In this document: positions 1 to 8,865 of the stretch, in pieces | Layout: every line of letters starts with the position of its first letter | How positions within the stretch are numbered: position 1 is the first letter of the stretch | Source: Candidatus Nitrosocosmicus sp. | GTDB lineage: Archaea > Thermoproteota > Nitrososphaeria > Nitrososphaerales > Nitrososphaeraceae | Length of the DNA stretch: 64,000 nt | Assembly: GCA_031177355.1 (NCBI GenBank) | Contig: JAPSGR010000005.1 | Coordinates: 26,552 to 90,551 of the forward strand | Reading direction: 5' to 3' | Translations under genes and position numbers: made by a program | Notes under the pieces: generated by a model | Databases searched by the model: none | Seen by the model: only the letters and a program-made list of their open reading frames with translations | Told to the model about the DNA's origin: nothing

Positions 1-347
1 ATATAGCTTAGTGGAGTATTATACTCTTTTCCACCAGGACAATAAATGCACCTGCCGTGCGGACAATCATAAGGCATTGGCATAACTGTGACTACTGCAA
101 CTCCAGATTGAGTCTTTACAGGTTTTATTCGCAGCAGTTTTTTATAATGACTATTACTAGGGATAAATTTTATGATGTCACTATATTTAGGTATACTTGG
201 AAGTTTATAATTAGATGACTTTGTTTTTATGATTTTGTCAATTTCCTTTACAGATAGTTGGTTAGAAAATTCATCATATGATAAAATAGTATTAGCTATC
301 TCACGACAAATCGATTCGTATTCTCTATTAAATTTGTATTCATACAT
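1..347 (-). CDS. elp3: Elp3 tRNA-U34 modifying radical SAM enzyme (partial, N-terminal part)
   Basis: Only the first ~115 codons lie in the window; the gene runs off its left edge. The visible protein starts at an ATG at 347 (an in-frame stop lies nine bases upstream) and reaches the cysteine motif CPHGRCIYCPGG, followed by NTPLSY. This is the Elp3 signature that holds the radical-SAM iron-sulfur cluster. Elp3 joins radical SAM chemistry with a C-terminal acetyltransferase domain (not visible here) to put a carboxymethyl-type group on uridine 34 of tRNAs, which helps decoding. Archaea carry Elp3 without the other Elongator subunits. A short inverted repeat (CTCAC-ACA-GTGAG) lies within about 35 bases upstream of the start; its role is unknown. 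Identity is firm from the motif; completeness cannot be judged. Confidence 0.9.
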   Translation of the reverse strand, partial: MYEYKFNREYESICREIANTILSYDEFSNQLSVKEIDKIIKTKSSNYKLPSIPKYSDIIKFIPSNSHYKKLLRIKPVKTQSGVAVVTVMPMPYDCPHGRCIYCPGGKEYNTPLSY

Positions 348-671
348 GTATCTTCACGCACACCCTCACACAGTGAGATTTCCTAATCAGTTGAACGTAA
401 AGGGCTCAAATATCTCTTCCGGCCTTTTCAGGAGTACTATAAAAAAAATCAAATACTTTTAAATCACAATCACCAAACTAACAAAAGAAAATACAGATAC
501 TCGTGCTGCATTTGCAAACAAAAAATCGCAAGAGGTAACTTTGCTATATTACGCTAATCAAGCGTTATGGGGTTTGGTGTTTTGTGTTTACAAATTCTTA
601 AAATTCATAGCCGTTATTGATCTGGTGCTAGGGACTTTTATAATGAATTTGCCTGCTATTTTTGTCTAGTA
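348..671. other. Intergenic region between elp3 and purM
   Basis: This AT-rich stretch contains the upstream region of elp3 (minus strand) and the 3' flank of purM (minus strand). A T/A-rich TATA-like element sits near 440 on the minus strand. The only longer open frame here, on the + strand, mostly overlaps elp3 antisense and has no recognisable content. Nothing else is supported. Confidence 0.5.
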
Positions 672-1736
672 CTATAATTTTATCAAATTTTCTTTCAGCA
701 TTTCTTCAGTTTTTACGAAGGTCTCGCCGGTACCATTTCGTTTTATGCTTCCTATAATTTTCCCTCTTGACTTGTGTTGTCTTAAAACAGTCATTACCTC
801 ATTGGCCTTATCCTTAGAAACTATTAAACAAAATCCTATACCCATATTGAAAGTTCGATACATTTCTTCGAAGGTAACGTTACCTTCAAGTTGGATTTGC
901 TTAAATATACCTTCAATTAAAGGCATTTTATCAAGCACAAAATCCACTTTTGAATTTAGTCTTTTCAGTTTTGTATATCCTCCCCCGGTAATATGTGCCA
1001 AACCATGGATATCTTTATCAAAGATTTCTAAAATCTTTAGGACAATTTTGGTGTAGATAGCAGTAGGCTTTAGCAGTTCCTCCCCAACTGTGGCATTTAT
1101 TGATTCGACCTTATCATTGATATCATGTTTCTCTAAGAGGATTTTTCTTGCAAGTGTATAACCATTTGAATGTAAGCCGGAACTCTTTAACCCGATAATT
1201 ACATCTCCCGGTTTAATCTTATCTCCAAACATTAATCTTTTCTTATCTTTGAGATGACCCAGCGTCATACCGGCCAAATCAAAATTAAATCCTATCTTGG
1301 GTCCCGTAATAATTTCTGGTAAAATAGCTGTTTCGCCGCCCACGATAGCAATATCTGACATTTTTGCTCCTTTTACCAATCCTTTTGTTATCTCACTTAT
1401 CAAATCATTACTGGTTTCTTGTAACGCTATATAAGAAAGAAATCCAATGGGCGTTGCACCGACGCATATTGTGTCATTAACATTCATAGCGACACAGTCA
1501 ATTCCTATAGTGTCGTATTTATTCAAAAGCTGGGCGACCAATATTTTGGAACCAACCCCATCAGTATGTAAAGTCAAGTGGCTGTCGCCTAATTGTATCA
1601 CACCTGCGTAATGCCCAAATCCAGAAATTACTTTTCCAATTTTAGGTAACTTGTGAGTGCTACTTATGCTTCTTCCAATTAAAGTCTGAATAGACTTTAT
1701 TTTTTTAACGTCTATTCCTACATCACTATATTTCAT
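672..1736 (-). CDS. purM: Phosphoribosylformylglycinamidine cyclo-ligase (AIR synthetase)
   Basis: PurM closes the imidazole ring in de novo purine synthesis: FGAM plus ATP gives aminoimidazole ribonucleotide. The protein has the family pattern, with GFGHYAGV near the N terminus, the HTDGVGSK motif around residue 60, NVNDTICVGA, and SSGLHSNGYTLAR in the second domain. At 354 residues it is normal length. An in-frame TTG lies at 1745, but a TATA-like AT stretch near 1756-1771 places a leaderless start at the ATG at 1736. The other purine genes in this window (purF, purL, purQ) are 40 kb away, so purM is not part of that cluster. It is a cytoplasmic housekeeping enzyme. Confidence 0.95.
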   Translation of the reverse strand: MKYSDVGIDVKKIKSIQTLIGRSISSTHKLPKIGKVISGFGHYAGVIQLGDSHLTLHTDGVGSKILVAQLLNKYDTIGIDCVAMNVNDTICVGATPIGFLSYIALQETSNDLISEITKGLVKGAKMSDIAIVGGETAILPEIITGPKIGFNFDLAGMTLGHLKDKKRLMFGDKIKPGDVIIGLKSSGLHSNGYTLARKILLEKHDINDKVESINATVGEELLKPTAIYTKIVLKILEIFDKDIHGLAHITGGGYTKLKRLNSKVDFVLDKMPLIEGIFKQIQLEGNVTFEEMYRTFNMGIGFCLIVSKDKANEVMTVLRQHKSRGKIIGSIKRNGTGETFVKTEEMLKENLIKL

Positions 1737-1827
1737 ATTGACCAATGGATCAACAAATAAATTTTTAATCAGATTTATAAATCAAGGAGATAAGATTTAA
1801 TCTTCTGAAAGATAAAAAAGAAGATGC

Positions 1828-3006
1828 CTAAGAATTCGGGGGTTTTCTATAAAGCAGGTTAATATATTCACAACCCATAGGACCGCAATATCTTCCTACA
1901 TACACTGCTTTTGGCCTGTACAATGCAGGTTTTGGAGCAGCTTCAGCAAATTTCTCTTCAATTATATGAGCATTCCACCCCGCAATTCTTGAAATAGCAA
2001 AAATGGGTGTATTAAGATCCATTGGAATTCCTAAGCTATAGTAAAGTGAGGCGCTATAAAGGTCAACGTTAGGATAAATATGGATTTTTTTTGTTTGATA
2101 CATTATTTTTTTTGTGACAATTTCAACTTTTTCTGTCATGTCAAACCATTTTGTCTCTCTTTCCTTTGAAATAGCCCGCGAAAGTGTAGCAAGTACCTCC
2201 GATCGTGGATCAGTTGTTCGATAAACAGCATGACCCATGCCCATAACCCTTTTACCATCGGTTATTCTTTTAGATACCCATTTTTCCACATTATTTATAT
2301 CACCGATTTCAAGTAACATTTTCATTACTTGGATGTTAGCTCCTCCATGAAGTTCTCCAGACAATGCGCCTACTGCGCCTCCGACGCTAGCATAAATACT
2401 CGCACGAGTGGATGCGATCTCTCTAGCTGCAAATGTTGACGCATTAAAGCTGTGTTCTGCATGGAGAATCAAACTTATATCAAAAATTTTAGAAATTTCA
2501 TGCTTAGGATGTTCTCCTGTAAGCATATATAAGAAATTATGAGCATGTGAATTATCAGTCAAAGGGTCAACAGGTTCTTGCTTGTTTCTAATTCGATCCC
2601 ATCCTGCTACGATGGTAGGAATCTTTGCTATGAGAGATATTGCCCTTTCTATGTTGGCGTTTTTTCCTTCGTCGGTTCTATCAACATCGTAGTCTGCAAG
2701 CTCTAAGATAGATGATTGTAAAATGTCCATTGGATGAGCGGTGACAGGTTTATTTTTCATATTAGTATAAATTGAAACTGGAATCTTTCTTGCTGAAGTC
2801 AGCTTCTTGCCAAATTCATCAAGTTGCTCTTTTACTGGAAGATCCCCAAAGAGCAAAAGGTATGCAGTTTCTTCATAGGTAGAGTGGTTAGCAAGATCAA
2901 GAATATCATAGCCTCTGTAGATCAATTTCCCATTTTCCCCATCGATAGAGGATATTTTGGTATCAGCTACTTCGATATTCCTTAAACCTATATTGCGTGT
3001 GTCCAA
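1828..3006 (-). CDS. gltA: Citrate synthase
   Basis: Condenses oxaloacetate with acetyl-CoA to citrate at the entry to the (incomplete or oxidative) TCA reactions that feed glutamate synthesis. Family features are the N-terminal SSIDGENGKLIYRGYDI, the catalytic histidine in GELHGGAN, the histidine in GMGHAVYRTTDPR, and the C-terminal RPKAVYVG. The frame is open to an ATG at 3078, but that adds 24 atypical residues. A TATA box (3036-3045) followed by the TTG at 3006 gives a protein starting just before NIGLRNIEVADTKIS, where family members usually begin. I prefer that start; length is then 392 residues. It is divergent from nadE. Confidence 0.93.
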   Translation of the reverse strand: MDTRNIGLRNIEVADTKISSIDGENGKLIYRGYDILDLANHSTYEETAYLLLFGDLPVKEQLDEFGKKLTSARKIPVSIYTNMKNKPVTAHPMDILQSSILELADYDVDRTDEGKNANIERAISLIAKIPTIVAGWDRIRNKQEPVDPLTDNSHAHNFLYMLTGEHPKHEISKIFDISLILHAEHSFNASTFAAREIASTRASIYASVGGAVGALSGELHGGANIQVMKMLLEIGDINNVEKWVSKRITDGKRVMGMGHAVYRTTDPRSEVLATLSRAISKERETKWFDMTEKVEIVTKKIMYQTKKIHIYPNVDLYSASLYYSLGIPMDLNTPIFAISRIAGWNAHIIEEKFAEAAPKPALYRPKAVYVGRYCGPMGCEYINLLYRKPPNS

Positions 3007-3035
3007 TGATCTTAATTTTACATATGTTTTCTGGA

Positions 3036-3045
3036 TATTAAAATA
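3036..3045 (-). promoter_or_regulatory. TATA box of citrate synthase gene
   Basis: On the minus strand this reads TATTTTAATA, lying about 34 bases (centre) before the proposed TTG start. It falls inside the longer open frame that begins at 3078, which is the main reason for choosing the internal start. Inference from spacing only. Confidence 0.45.
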
Positions 3046-3159
3046 TTCTATCCATAGATCTATATTATTTTGGATCATATACAGAACCTTTTTTATTATC
3101 GTTGTTGATAATGAATCGGAACAAATTTAACGGAATATTACTAAGCGTCTCCAATTTCA

Positions 3160-3948
3160 ATGAATATTAGACGGGTCAGCGGAGAAATTGTCAATTTTAT
3201 AAAAACTGAAATAACAAATAGAAAATCTGAAGGAGTAGTAATAGGAATTTCTGGAGGAGTAGATTCTGCTGTCCTTGCGTATCTAGCGGTAAAGGCTTTA
3301 GGTAATGCAAGGGTTTTTGGACTGCTTTTGTCAGATAAAGATGTCACTCCATCAAATGACATAGATGATGCTCTAGAAGTGTGTGACAGATTAGACATTG
3401 AATACAGAAAAATAAACATCGATGACCCTAAACAGGGTTTTCTTCAACTGTTAGATCAAACAGAGAATAAAATTATCAAAGGAAATTTGGTAGCAAGAAT
3501 AAGAATGTGCTTTTTGTATTATTACGCAGGGCTAAAAAATAGATTGGTATTAGGTTCATCTAACAAAACTGAGCTCAACTTAGGTTATTTCACAAAGTAT
3601 GGAGATGGTGCTGCAGATTTATTGCCTTTAGGCGATTTATACAAAACTCAGATAACTGCTTTGGCAAAATACGTTGAAGTACCACACACTATTGTTGAAA
3701 AAAAAAGTAGTGCTAGATTGTGGGCAGACCAGATCACAGAAGTAGAGTTAGGGCTGCCTTTCAATCAACTCGACAAGATTATAGATAAAATAATAAATAC
3801 CCAAAATTTTGAAAGTGCAGACGCAGAAATGTTATCTGATTTGCTAGACATAAATAAAGAATCTATTCAAAAAATCCAGAACCTAATAAGTGCAAATAGA
3901 CATAAATTGTCATTTCCACCTATTTGTAAAGTAACTATAGGAATATAG
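3160..3948 (+). CDS. nadE: NH3-dependent NAD+ synthetase
   Basis: Last step of NAD biosynthesis: deamido-NAD is adenylated with ATP and amidated. The PP-loop signature SGGVDS is at residues 31-36, and later GSSNKTELNLGYFTKYGDGAADLLPLGDLYKT lines the deamido-NAD pocket (only the short GDGAAD core is quoted as diagnostic). With 262 residues it has no glutaminase domain, so it should use free ammonia, which fits an ammonia oxidiser. A TATA-like AAATTTAAC at 3124-3132 lies about 32 bases before the ATG, so the messenger is probably leaderless. The upstream NAD enzyme NadM is also in this window (21736-22290) but not adjacent. Confidence 0.95.
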   Translation: MNIRRVSGEIVNFIKTEITNRKSEGVVIGISGGVDSAVLAYLAVKALGNARVFGLLLSDKDVTPSNDIDDALEVCDRLDIEYRKINIDDPKQGFLQLLDQTENKIIKGNLVARIRMCFLYYYAGLKNRLVLGSSNKTELNLGYFTKYGDGAADLLPLGDLYKTQITALAKYVEVPHTIVEKKSSARLWADQITEVELGLPFNQLDKIIDKIINTQNFESADAEMLSDLLDINKESIQKIQNLISANRHKLSFPPICKVTIGI

Positions 3949-4014
3949 TATAAATTGGATTTAAAAGTGGATGAACATATCACTTTTAAATAGGGTTACA
4001 ATTTTCCTTTTATT

Positions 4015-4809
4015 ATGGTCCTTGGGAAAGAAATACGTCTTAACCGCATTCTTAAGAAAGGCAAAATGTTGTGCATCCCATTAGATCATGGGATAAGTAG
4101 TGGACCCATAGAAGGCATAAAAAACATTGCTAAATTGATCGATCAAACTCAAGATTCTGGATTGACTTGTTTTCTTGTCAATAAGGGTATAATCAAATCA
4201 TTACCTGTAGCTCCAAATATTGGGATTATTGCTCATATGTCAGCGGCTACATCACTTGGTCCTGATCCTAATAATAAAATTTTAATGGGCTCGGTCAAAG
4301 AGGCAATTAGGTTAGGAGCGGACGGCGTATCATTGCATATCAATATAGGATCAAAAGAGGAACCTAATATGTTATATAAACTTGGACTTGTTGCAGATGA
4401 ATGCAATGAATGGAATATCCCGTTAATTGCCATGATGTATCCAAGAGGTGAGAATATCAAGAATCCACATGAACCCTCGGTTGTTGCCCATGCTGCAAGG
4501 ATTGGTGCAGAAGCTGGAGCAGATATTGTCAAAACTGTTTACACCGGTGAGATGAATTCTTTCAAAGATGTCGTAAAGAGTTGTCCTGTCCCTATCGTTA
4601 TTGCAGGAGGTCCGAAGTCTAACACTGATACTGAAATATTGCAAATGTGTAAAGATGCCATGAAGGCAGGAGCTATTGGAGTAACCTTTGGAAGAAATAT
4701 TTTTCAACATAGAGAGCCCAATGAAATAATAAAAGCCCTATATTCTATAATATTTGAGAGGGATTATAATGAAGGAACCAAACATAAAAATGGTAAAAAA
4801 TCATCTTAG
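4015..4809 (+). CDS. aroA': 2-amino-3,7-dideoxy-D-threo-hept-6-ulosonate (ADTH) synthase, class I aldolase family
   Basis: First enzyme of the archaeal shikimate entry route, in which aspartate semialdehyde and a deoxyketo-fructose phosphate replace the E4P/PEP condensation. It is a class I aldolase-type TIM barrel of 264 residues. Visible active-site candidates are Asp24 in PLDHG, Tyr142 in MYPRG and Lys173 in DIVKTVYTG (Schiff base). Their spacing matches the methanogen enzyme. Fructose-bisphosphate aldolase of the same family is the alternative. The next gene, DHQ synthase II, overlaps its 3' end and is the dedicated partner, so the aromatic role is much preferred. A TATA element, TTTTAAATAG, lies just before 3993. 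Confidence 0.92.
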   Translation: MVLGKEIRLNRILKKGKMLCIPLDHGISSGPIEGIKNIAKLIDQTQDSGLTCFLVNKGIIKSLPVAPNIGIIAHMSAATSLGPDPNNKILMGSVKEAIRLGADGVSLHINIGSKEEPNMLYKLGLVADECNEWNIPLIAMMYPRGENIKNPHEPSVVAHAARIGAEAGADIVKTVYTGEMNSFKDVVKSCPVPIVIAGGPKSNTDTEILQMCKDAMKAGAIGVTFGRNIFQHREPNEIIKALYSIIFERDYNEGTKHKNGKKSS

Positions 4810-5980
4810 AAGGCAAAAAAAGATCATCATTAGACCATCTATATATTATAATTCTGATTTATCAAAGATACCCGAAAGATTAACCAAAAATGAATTTGAC
4901 AAGTTCAAAAACCTAATTAGTGATGTTAATGATAAAGTAGATCTCATATACATAAACCCGTCAGATATCACCTCTCATGGTGGAGCCGAGATTTTTGATG
5001 GAAAAATTATTTTTAATTCTAAAAATGCAGACTATGTTATATTGGATGATATGACAGATCTTAGTAAAGAAATATCGTCTACATATTCTCGGTCTGCTTC
5101 ACCTACTAAAAGAGATTCTACGGATCTAAAATATGGGATCTATAAAAAAATCAAAAGCAATGAAGATATTAATCAAATCAAGGAACATTCGGTTCTTCAT
5201 AATTTATCATTTGTGATTATTGATCTGGACGATTGGAGGATTATTCCTCTTGAGAATATTATTGCCTCACTTCATGGTACCAATATTGAAATTTTTGCTG
5301 TCGCTAAATCAATTGACGAAGTTCAAACTCTTTTTACGGTGTTAGAAATTGGGGTAGATGGCGTTGTTATTTCTGCACAAAGTGCAGAGGAGATAGAACA
5401 AGTAAGTAATATCATTCACAAATCTGTCTTTGATATAAAGACAGCAATAATAAAAGAAATAATTGATGTTGGCATAGGAGAACGAGTTTGTATAGATACA
5501 GTTTCTATGTTAAGTCAAGGTGAAGGTATGCTAGTTGGAAATAAGTCCAATTTTTTATTTTTAGTCCATAATGAATCTATTGGCTCATCGTTTACATCTC
5601 CAAGACCCTTCAGAGTTAACGCAGGAGCTGTCCATTGCTATACTATTATTCCAGGCGGAACAACAAATTACCTCTCCGAACTTGAATCTGGTAGTAGGGT
5701 GTTTGTAGTTAATGAGGAGGGAGTTGGAAGAATTGTTGTGGTGGGAAGGGCAAAAATTGAATCCAGGCCTCTTAGGTTGTTTAAGGCAGAGATAAATGAA
5801 GACGAGCACGGAAGTATAATAGTTCAGAATGCAGAAACAATAAGGTTTTTGAGAGAAGATGGTAGTATCCTTCCGGTTACTCATGCTAAGGTGGGAGATT
5901 CGGTTTTGGTGTATTCCAAACCACCTACAGGAAGGCACTTCGGGATGGAAGTCTCTGACGAATTTATCCTTGAGAAGTAG
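4769..5980 (+). CDS. aroB': 3-dehydroquinate synthase II
   Basis: Converts ADTH to 3-dehydroquinate by NAD-dependent oxidative deamination and cyclisation; it replaces bacterial AroB in archaea. Family hallmarks are GVDGVVISAQSAEE, the GIGERVCIDTVSML segment, EGMLVGN, PRPFRVNAGAVH and a C-terminal beta-rich domain. The open frame extends to a TTG at 4754, but the ATG at 4769 follows a GAGAGGG ribosome-binding site at close spacing, so I use it (403 residues). It overlaps the ADTH synthase gene by 41 bases, a sign of translational coupling. Another ATG at 4790 is possible. An internal low-complexity segment (residues ~105-120) is rich in serine. Confidence 0.93.
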   Translation: MKEPNIKMVKNHLRRQKKIIIRPSIYYNSDLSKIPERLTKNEFDKFKNLISDVNDKVDLIYINPSDITSHGGAEIFDGKIIFNSKNADYVILDDMTDLSKEISSTYSRSASPTKRDSTDLKYGIYKKIKSNEDINQIKEHSVLHNLSFVIIDLDDWRIIPLENIIASLHGTNIEIFAVAKSIDEVQTLFTVLEIGVDGVVISAQSAEEIEQVSNIIHKSVFDIKTAIIKEIIDVGIGERVCIDTVSMLSQGEGMLVGNKSNFLFLVHNESIGSSFTSPRPFRVNAGAVHCYTIIPGGTTNYLSELESGSRVFVVNEEGVGRIVVVGRAKIESRPLRLFKAEINEDEHGSIIVQNAETIRFLREDGSILPVTHAKVGDSVLVYSKPPTGRHFGMEVSDEFILEK

Positions 5981-6057
5981 TATTGTTAAATTTTTTTATC
6001 AATGTGTTTATATTTTTAGAGTAATAAGATTATGGACTCGCTGCAAAAAAGTGGTCT

Positions 6058-6933
6058 GTGCTAGTTAGACCTGAATCTATTTATGATAAAATATTATTGG
6101 GAAATTGTAACAAATTACTAAAGAATATCCCTGCTAACTCTATTCAGTTGACAGTTACATCTCCTCCATATGGAAATGCAATTGATTACGACTTGCATAC
6201 AACTAAAAAGAATAATGAATATTACAGAGGTGTTACCAAAGTTACACTCGAAGAATATCTTGATAACATGGTATCAGTTTTCAACGACCAGGTTTTTAGA
6301 GTAACAAAAGAGGGAGGATACTGCTGCATCGTAATAGCAAACGAAGTCGTAAATGGGACTTTGATCCCTTTACCGCACCTTCTTTTATCTAAACTAGTAA
6401 ATCCAATTGGAAATTGGAGTTTACATGAGGAAATAATTTGGCACAAAGTGACTGGAGGTACTAACAGATATGGCTCCTTTGTGATTAATCCATATCCGAA
6501 ATATTATCGAGCCAATATAATGCACGAATTCATTCTTGTATTACGTAAGGGCGATGTCAAAAGTGGCCGTAACCAGAGAAGAGAAATACTTCCTGCTACT
6601 CATGAGGAATGGACAAAAGAAATTGCCAATTCAGTTTGGCATATAGCTCCGGTACCTCCTGGATATATCAATCATCCATGTCCATTTCCCGAGGAAATTC
6701 CATACAGATTAATGAAAATTTATTCTTACAATGGAGACATTATTTTGGATCCGTTTAATGGAAGTGGTCAGACAACAAAGGTAGCATATAATTTGGATCG
6801 ACACTTTCTAGGAATGGACGTCAAGCAAGAGTATGTGGACCTCGCAAAATCTAGAATTACTAGTGAAGAGCTTCATATCAGGCCCGAAGCCCTAATTGCA
6901 AATTGGAAAAAGATAACATCTCATGTTGTATAG
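6058..6933 (+). CDS. Site-specific DNA methyltransferase, beta class (N4-cytosine or N6-adenine)
   Basis: The catalytic motif TSPPYG is at residues 34-39. The AdoMet-binding motif DPFNGSGQT comes later, near residue 236. That order defines beta-class amino-methyltransferases, and SPPY rather than DPPY leans towards N4-cytosine. At 291 residues it is a compact stand-alone enzyme. No restriction endonuclase is nearby, so it is an orphan, likely epigenetic or regulatory. It sits between the DHQ synthase and tatC genes with its own TATA-like TTTATATTTTT near 6008-6018. The start is uncertain: GTG at 6058 is used; an upstream ATG at 6032 is in another frame and opens only a ten-codon frame ending in a stop that overlaps this start. 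Not an aromatic-pathway enzyme. Confidence 0.85.
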   Translation: MLVRPESIYDKILLGNCNKLLKNIPANSIQLTVTSPPYGNAIDYDLHTTKKNNEYYRGVTKVTLEEYLDNMVSVFNDQVFRVTKEGGYCCIVIANEVVNGTLIPLPHLLLSKLVNPIGNWSLHEEIIWHKVTGGTNRYGSFVINPYPKYYRANIMHEFILVLRKGDVKSGRNQRREILPATHEEWTKEIANSVWHIAPVPPGYINHPCPFPEEIPYRLMKIYSYNGDIILDPFNGSGQTTKVAYNLDRHFLGMDVKQEYVDLAKSRITSEELHIRPEALIANWKKITSHVV

Positions 6934-7048
6934 GGCATACCAATCCTTGAGATTATTTTAAAAAACTCATAGATGGGCTCGTTACCAGTTAGTATGATAT
7001 AAGCATAGTTTATATCTTTTATTCCCACACATTAGCATTCTAGGGTAC

Positions 7049-7849
7049 ATGACGCCTGGGGACATGTTTTTAATTGATCATTTAAAGGAGCTTAGAAATC
7101 GGTTCTTAAGAATCATTGTCATTACAATAGCCATTATGGTTGTCTGTACCGTTTTTGGGATTCACTTGATTACAATTAACGACTATTCTTTTTATTTTTT
7201 TGTCCCCACTGTTTACAATAATATAGCTAGTCAAGTTACTCTCTTTTTAAGCGAAAATTTGGTACCACCTCAGGTAAATTTAATTCAAACAGCTCCAGGT
7301 CAAGCGCTTTTCGCACAGATTTATGTGGCCATTCTAATTGCGATTTCGTGTGCAGTACCGGTTATCGTCAGAGAAATTTTGGCTTTCATCAGTCCTGCCA
7401 TATCAATAACCAGTAAAAGAAAGGCAGTTATGACCACAATCCTTCCAACTGCGGTGCTTTTTCTTTCTGGTATTATGTTTTCATTTTATTTTACTATACC
7501 AATAACTTTGACTTTCCTGTATCAATATGGACAATCGATTGGAATACTAACTTTCTTAAATATATCAGATTTTATCAATTTCGTTCTACAATTTTTTATA
7601 GCCTTTGGAATATCATTTCAGCTTCCACTGATAATGTTTTTCCTTTCTTTTGGTGGGATTGTAAGATTAGAGTTTTGGATTAAAAACTTTAAGTATGCAT
7701 TACTAATAATAATCATCTTTGGAGCAATAATAACGCCGGACGGTAGTGGGATAACTATGTGGTTTATCTCTATTCCTATGATGCTTTTGTACTTGTTAGG
7801 AATATTATTAATTAAAATACGAATTAAAAATCCAGATAAAGAGCAATAA
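7049..7849 (+). CDS. tatC: Sec-independent (twin-arginine) protein translocase subunit TatC
   Basis: Multi-span membrane receptor of the Tat pathway, which exports folded cofactor-bearing proteins with RR signal peptides. The N terminus holds the conserved FLIDHLKELRNR motif that binds the twin-arginine signal. About six hydrophobic helices follow, and the central FYFTIPI and C-terminal GAIITPDGSG segments are typical. Length 266 residues is normal. No tatA is adjacent. A TATA element, TTTATATC, lies at 7009-7016. It interrupts the aromatic gene run, so it is probably a separate transcription unit. Confidence 0.95.
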   Translation: MTPGDMFLIDHLKELRNRFLRIIVITIAIMVVCTVFGIHLITINDYSFYFFVPTVYNNIASQVTLFLSENLVPPQVNLIQTAPGQALFAQIYVAILIAISCAVPVIVREILAFISPAISITSKRKAVMTTILPTAVLFLSGIMFSFYFTIPITLTFLYQYGQSIGILTFLNISDFINFVLQFFIAFGISFQLPLIMFFLSFGGIVRLEFWIKNFKYALLIIIIFGAIITPDGSGITMWFISIPMMLLYLLGILLIKIRIKNPDKEQ

Positions 7850-7934
7850 TAACTATTTATTTGTTTAATCTTCATCTATAAACCAGATTTTGGTTGAATC
7901 GCCAAACGAATTATAAAATGCTGATAGTATTTTA

Positions 7935-8663
7935 ATGATAGTGGCAATTAAAAGAAGGATTTGCGTATCAATTCCGATTGTAAATGACCCTCCCAATAAC
8001 GATGATTTAGATTCAACACTGGCGAATATTGATAGGGCTATTCAAAAGGGCGCGGATCTAATTGAATGTAGATTTGATTTTCTTAAGGACTTTGGACAAA
8101 TCGATCAGTATCTAAAGATATTGTCAAGGTATAAAGATCAATGTATTTATACATTAAGGTCATTGAGTGATGGAGGAAACTTTAGTAACGATCACCTAAA
8201 ACGGATTAATATATTAAAAAGGTTAATTGAAGCTAAACCACTTTTTGTAGATATTGAATATGAACTGATCTCTAGCGATGATGAATTTGCAGATTACATA
8301 GAATGTAGTAATTCTACAATATTAGTCTCCTGGCATGATTTTGTAAAAACCCCAAATCAAGATGAATTAATATCATTGATTAATAAAATGCGAGTTTTTA
8401 CTCCTTACTTAAAAATTGTTACCACTGCCATGAATATAGATGATTCAATCAATATACTAAGGCTATATCAATTCGTAGATAATCATGTTAATCTTATCGC
8501 ATTTGCAATGGGTGGAGCAGGATCGATTAGCAGGATTTTATGCGTTATTACAGGAGACGCACCTTTTACATATGCATCTTTAGAGACACCAATCGCCCCC
8601 GGACAGTTATCAATTGACCAAATGATAGCGTTTAAAAAACTATTTGAATCTAAACTTATTTAA
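7935..8663 (+). CDS. aroD: 3-dehydroquinate dehydratase, type I
   Basis: Dehydrates 3-dehydroquinate to 3-dehydroshikimate through a Schiff base. Type I hallmarks are visible: substrate-binding Glu44 and Arg46 in ECRFD, general-base His134 in VSWHDF, and the imine-forming Lys160 in LKIVTTA. The 242-residue length fits. It is followed by aroE after about 200 bases. A TTATAAAATG element (7912-7921) lies close upstream; an alternative GTG start two codons downstream at 7941 cannot be excluded. Right after the stop is a small inverted repeat (CGGTT-AA-AACCG). Confidence 0.94.
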   Translation: MIVAIKRRICVSIPIVNDPPNNDDLDSTLANIDRAIQKGADLIECRFDFLKDFGQIDQYLKILSRYKDQCIYTLRSLSDGGNFSNDHLKRINILKRLIEAKPLFVDIEYELISSDDEFADYIECSNSTILVSWHDFVKTPNQDELISLINKMRVFTPYLKIVTTAMNIDDSINILRLYQFVDNHVNLIAFAMGGAGSISRILCVITGDAPFTYASLETPIAPGQLSIDQMIAFKKLFESKLI

Positions 8664-8865
8664 AACTGCGGTTAAAACCGAAAATTCGAAGATACCCGAT
8701 AGAAAGACGCTGGCAAAAGCACTCACTCCTAAATTTCTAAACAGCGAAGTGAAAAAAAGGATAGCAAGAGTCATATGGTGACAGAATATATTGATTTTCT
8801 TTAGTCTCTCGAAGCGAATTCGATAAATTGGATTAAATATCGACAAGACTAAGATTGATACGTCC

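Noticed and set aside
229..462. Open frame of 77 codons on the + strand
   Set aside because: Mostly antisense to elp3 and lacks any known motif or family-like composition.
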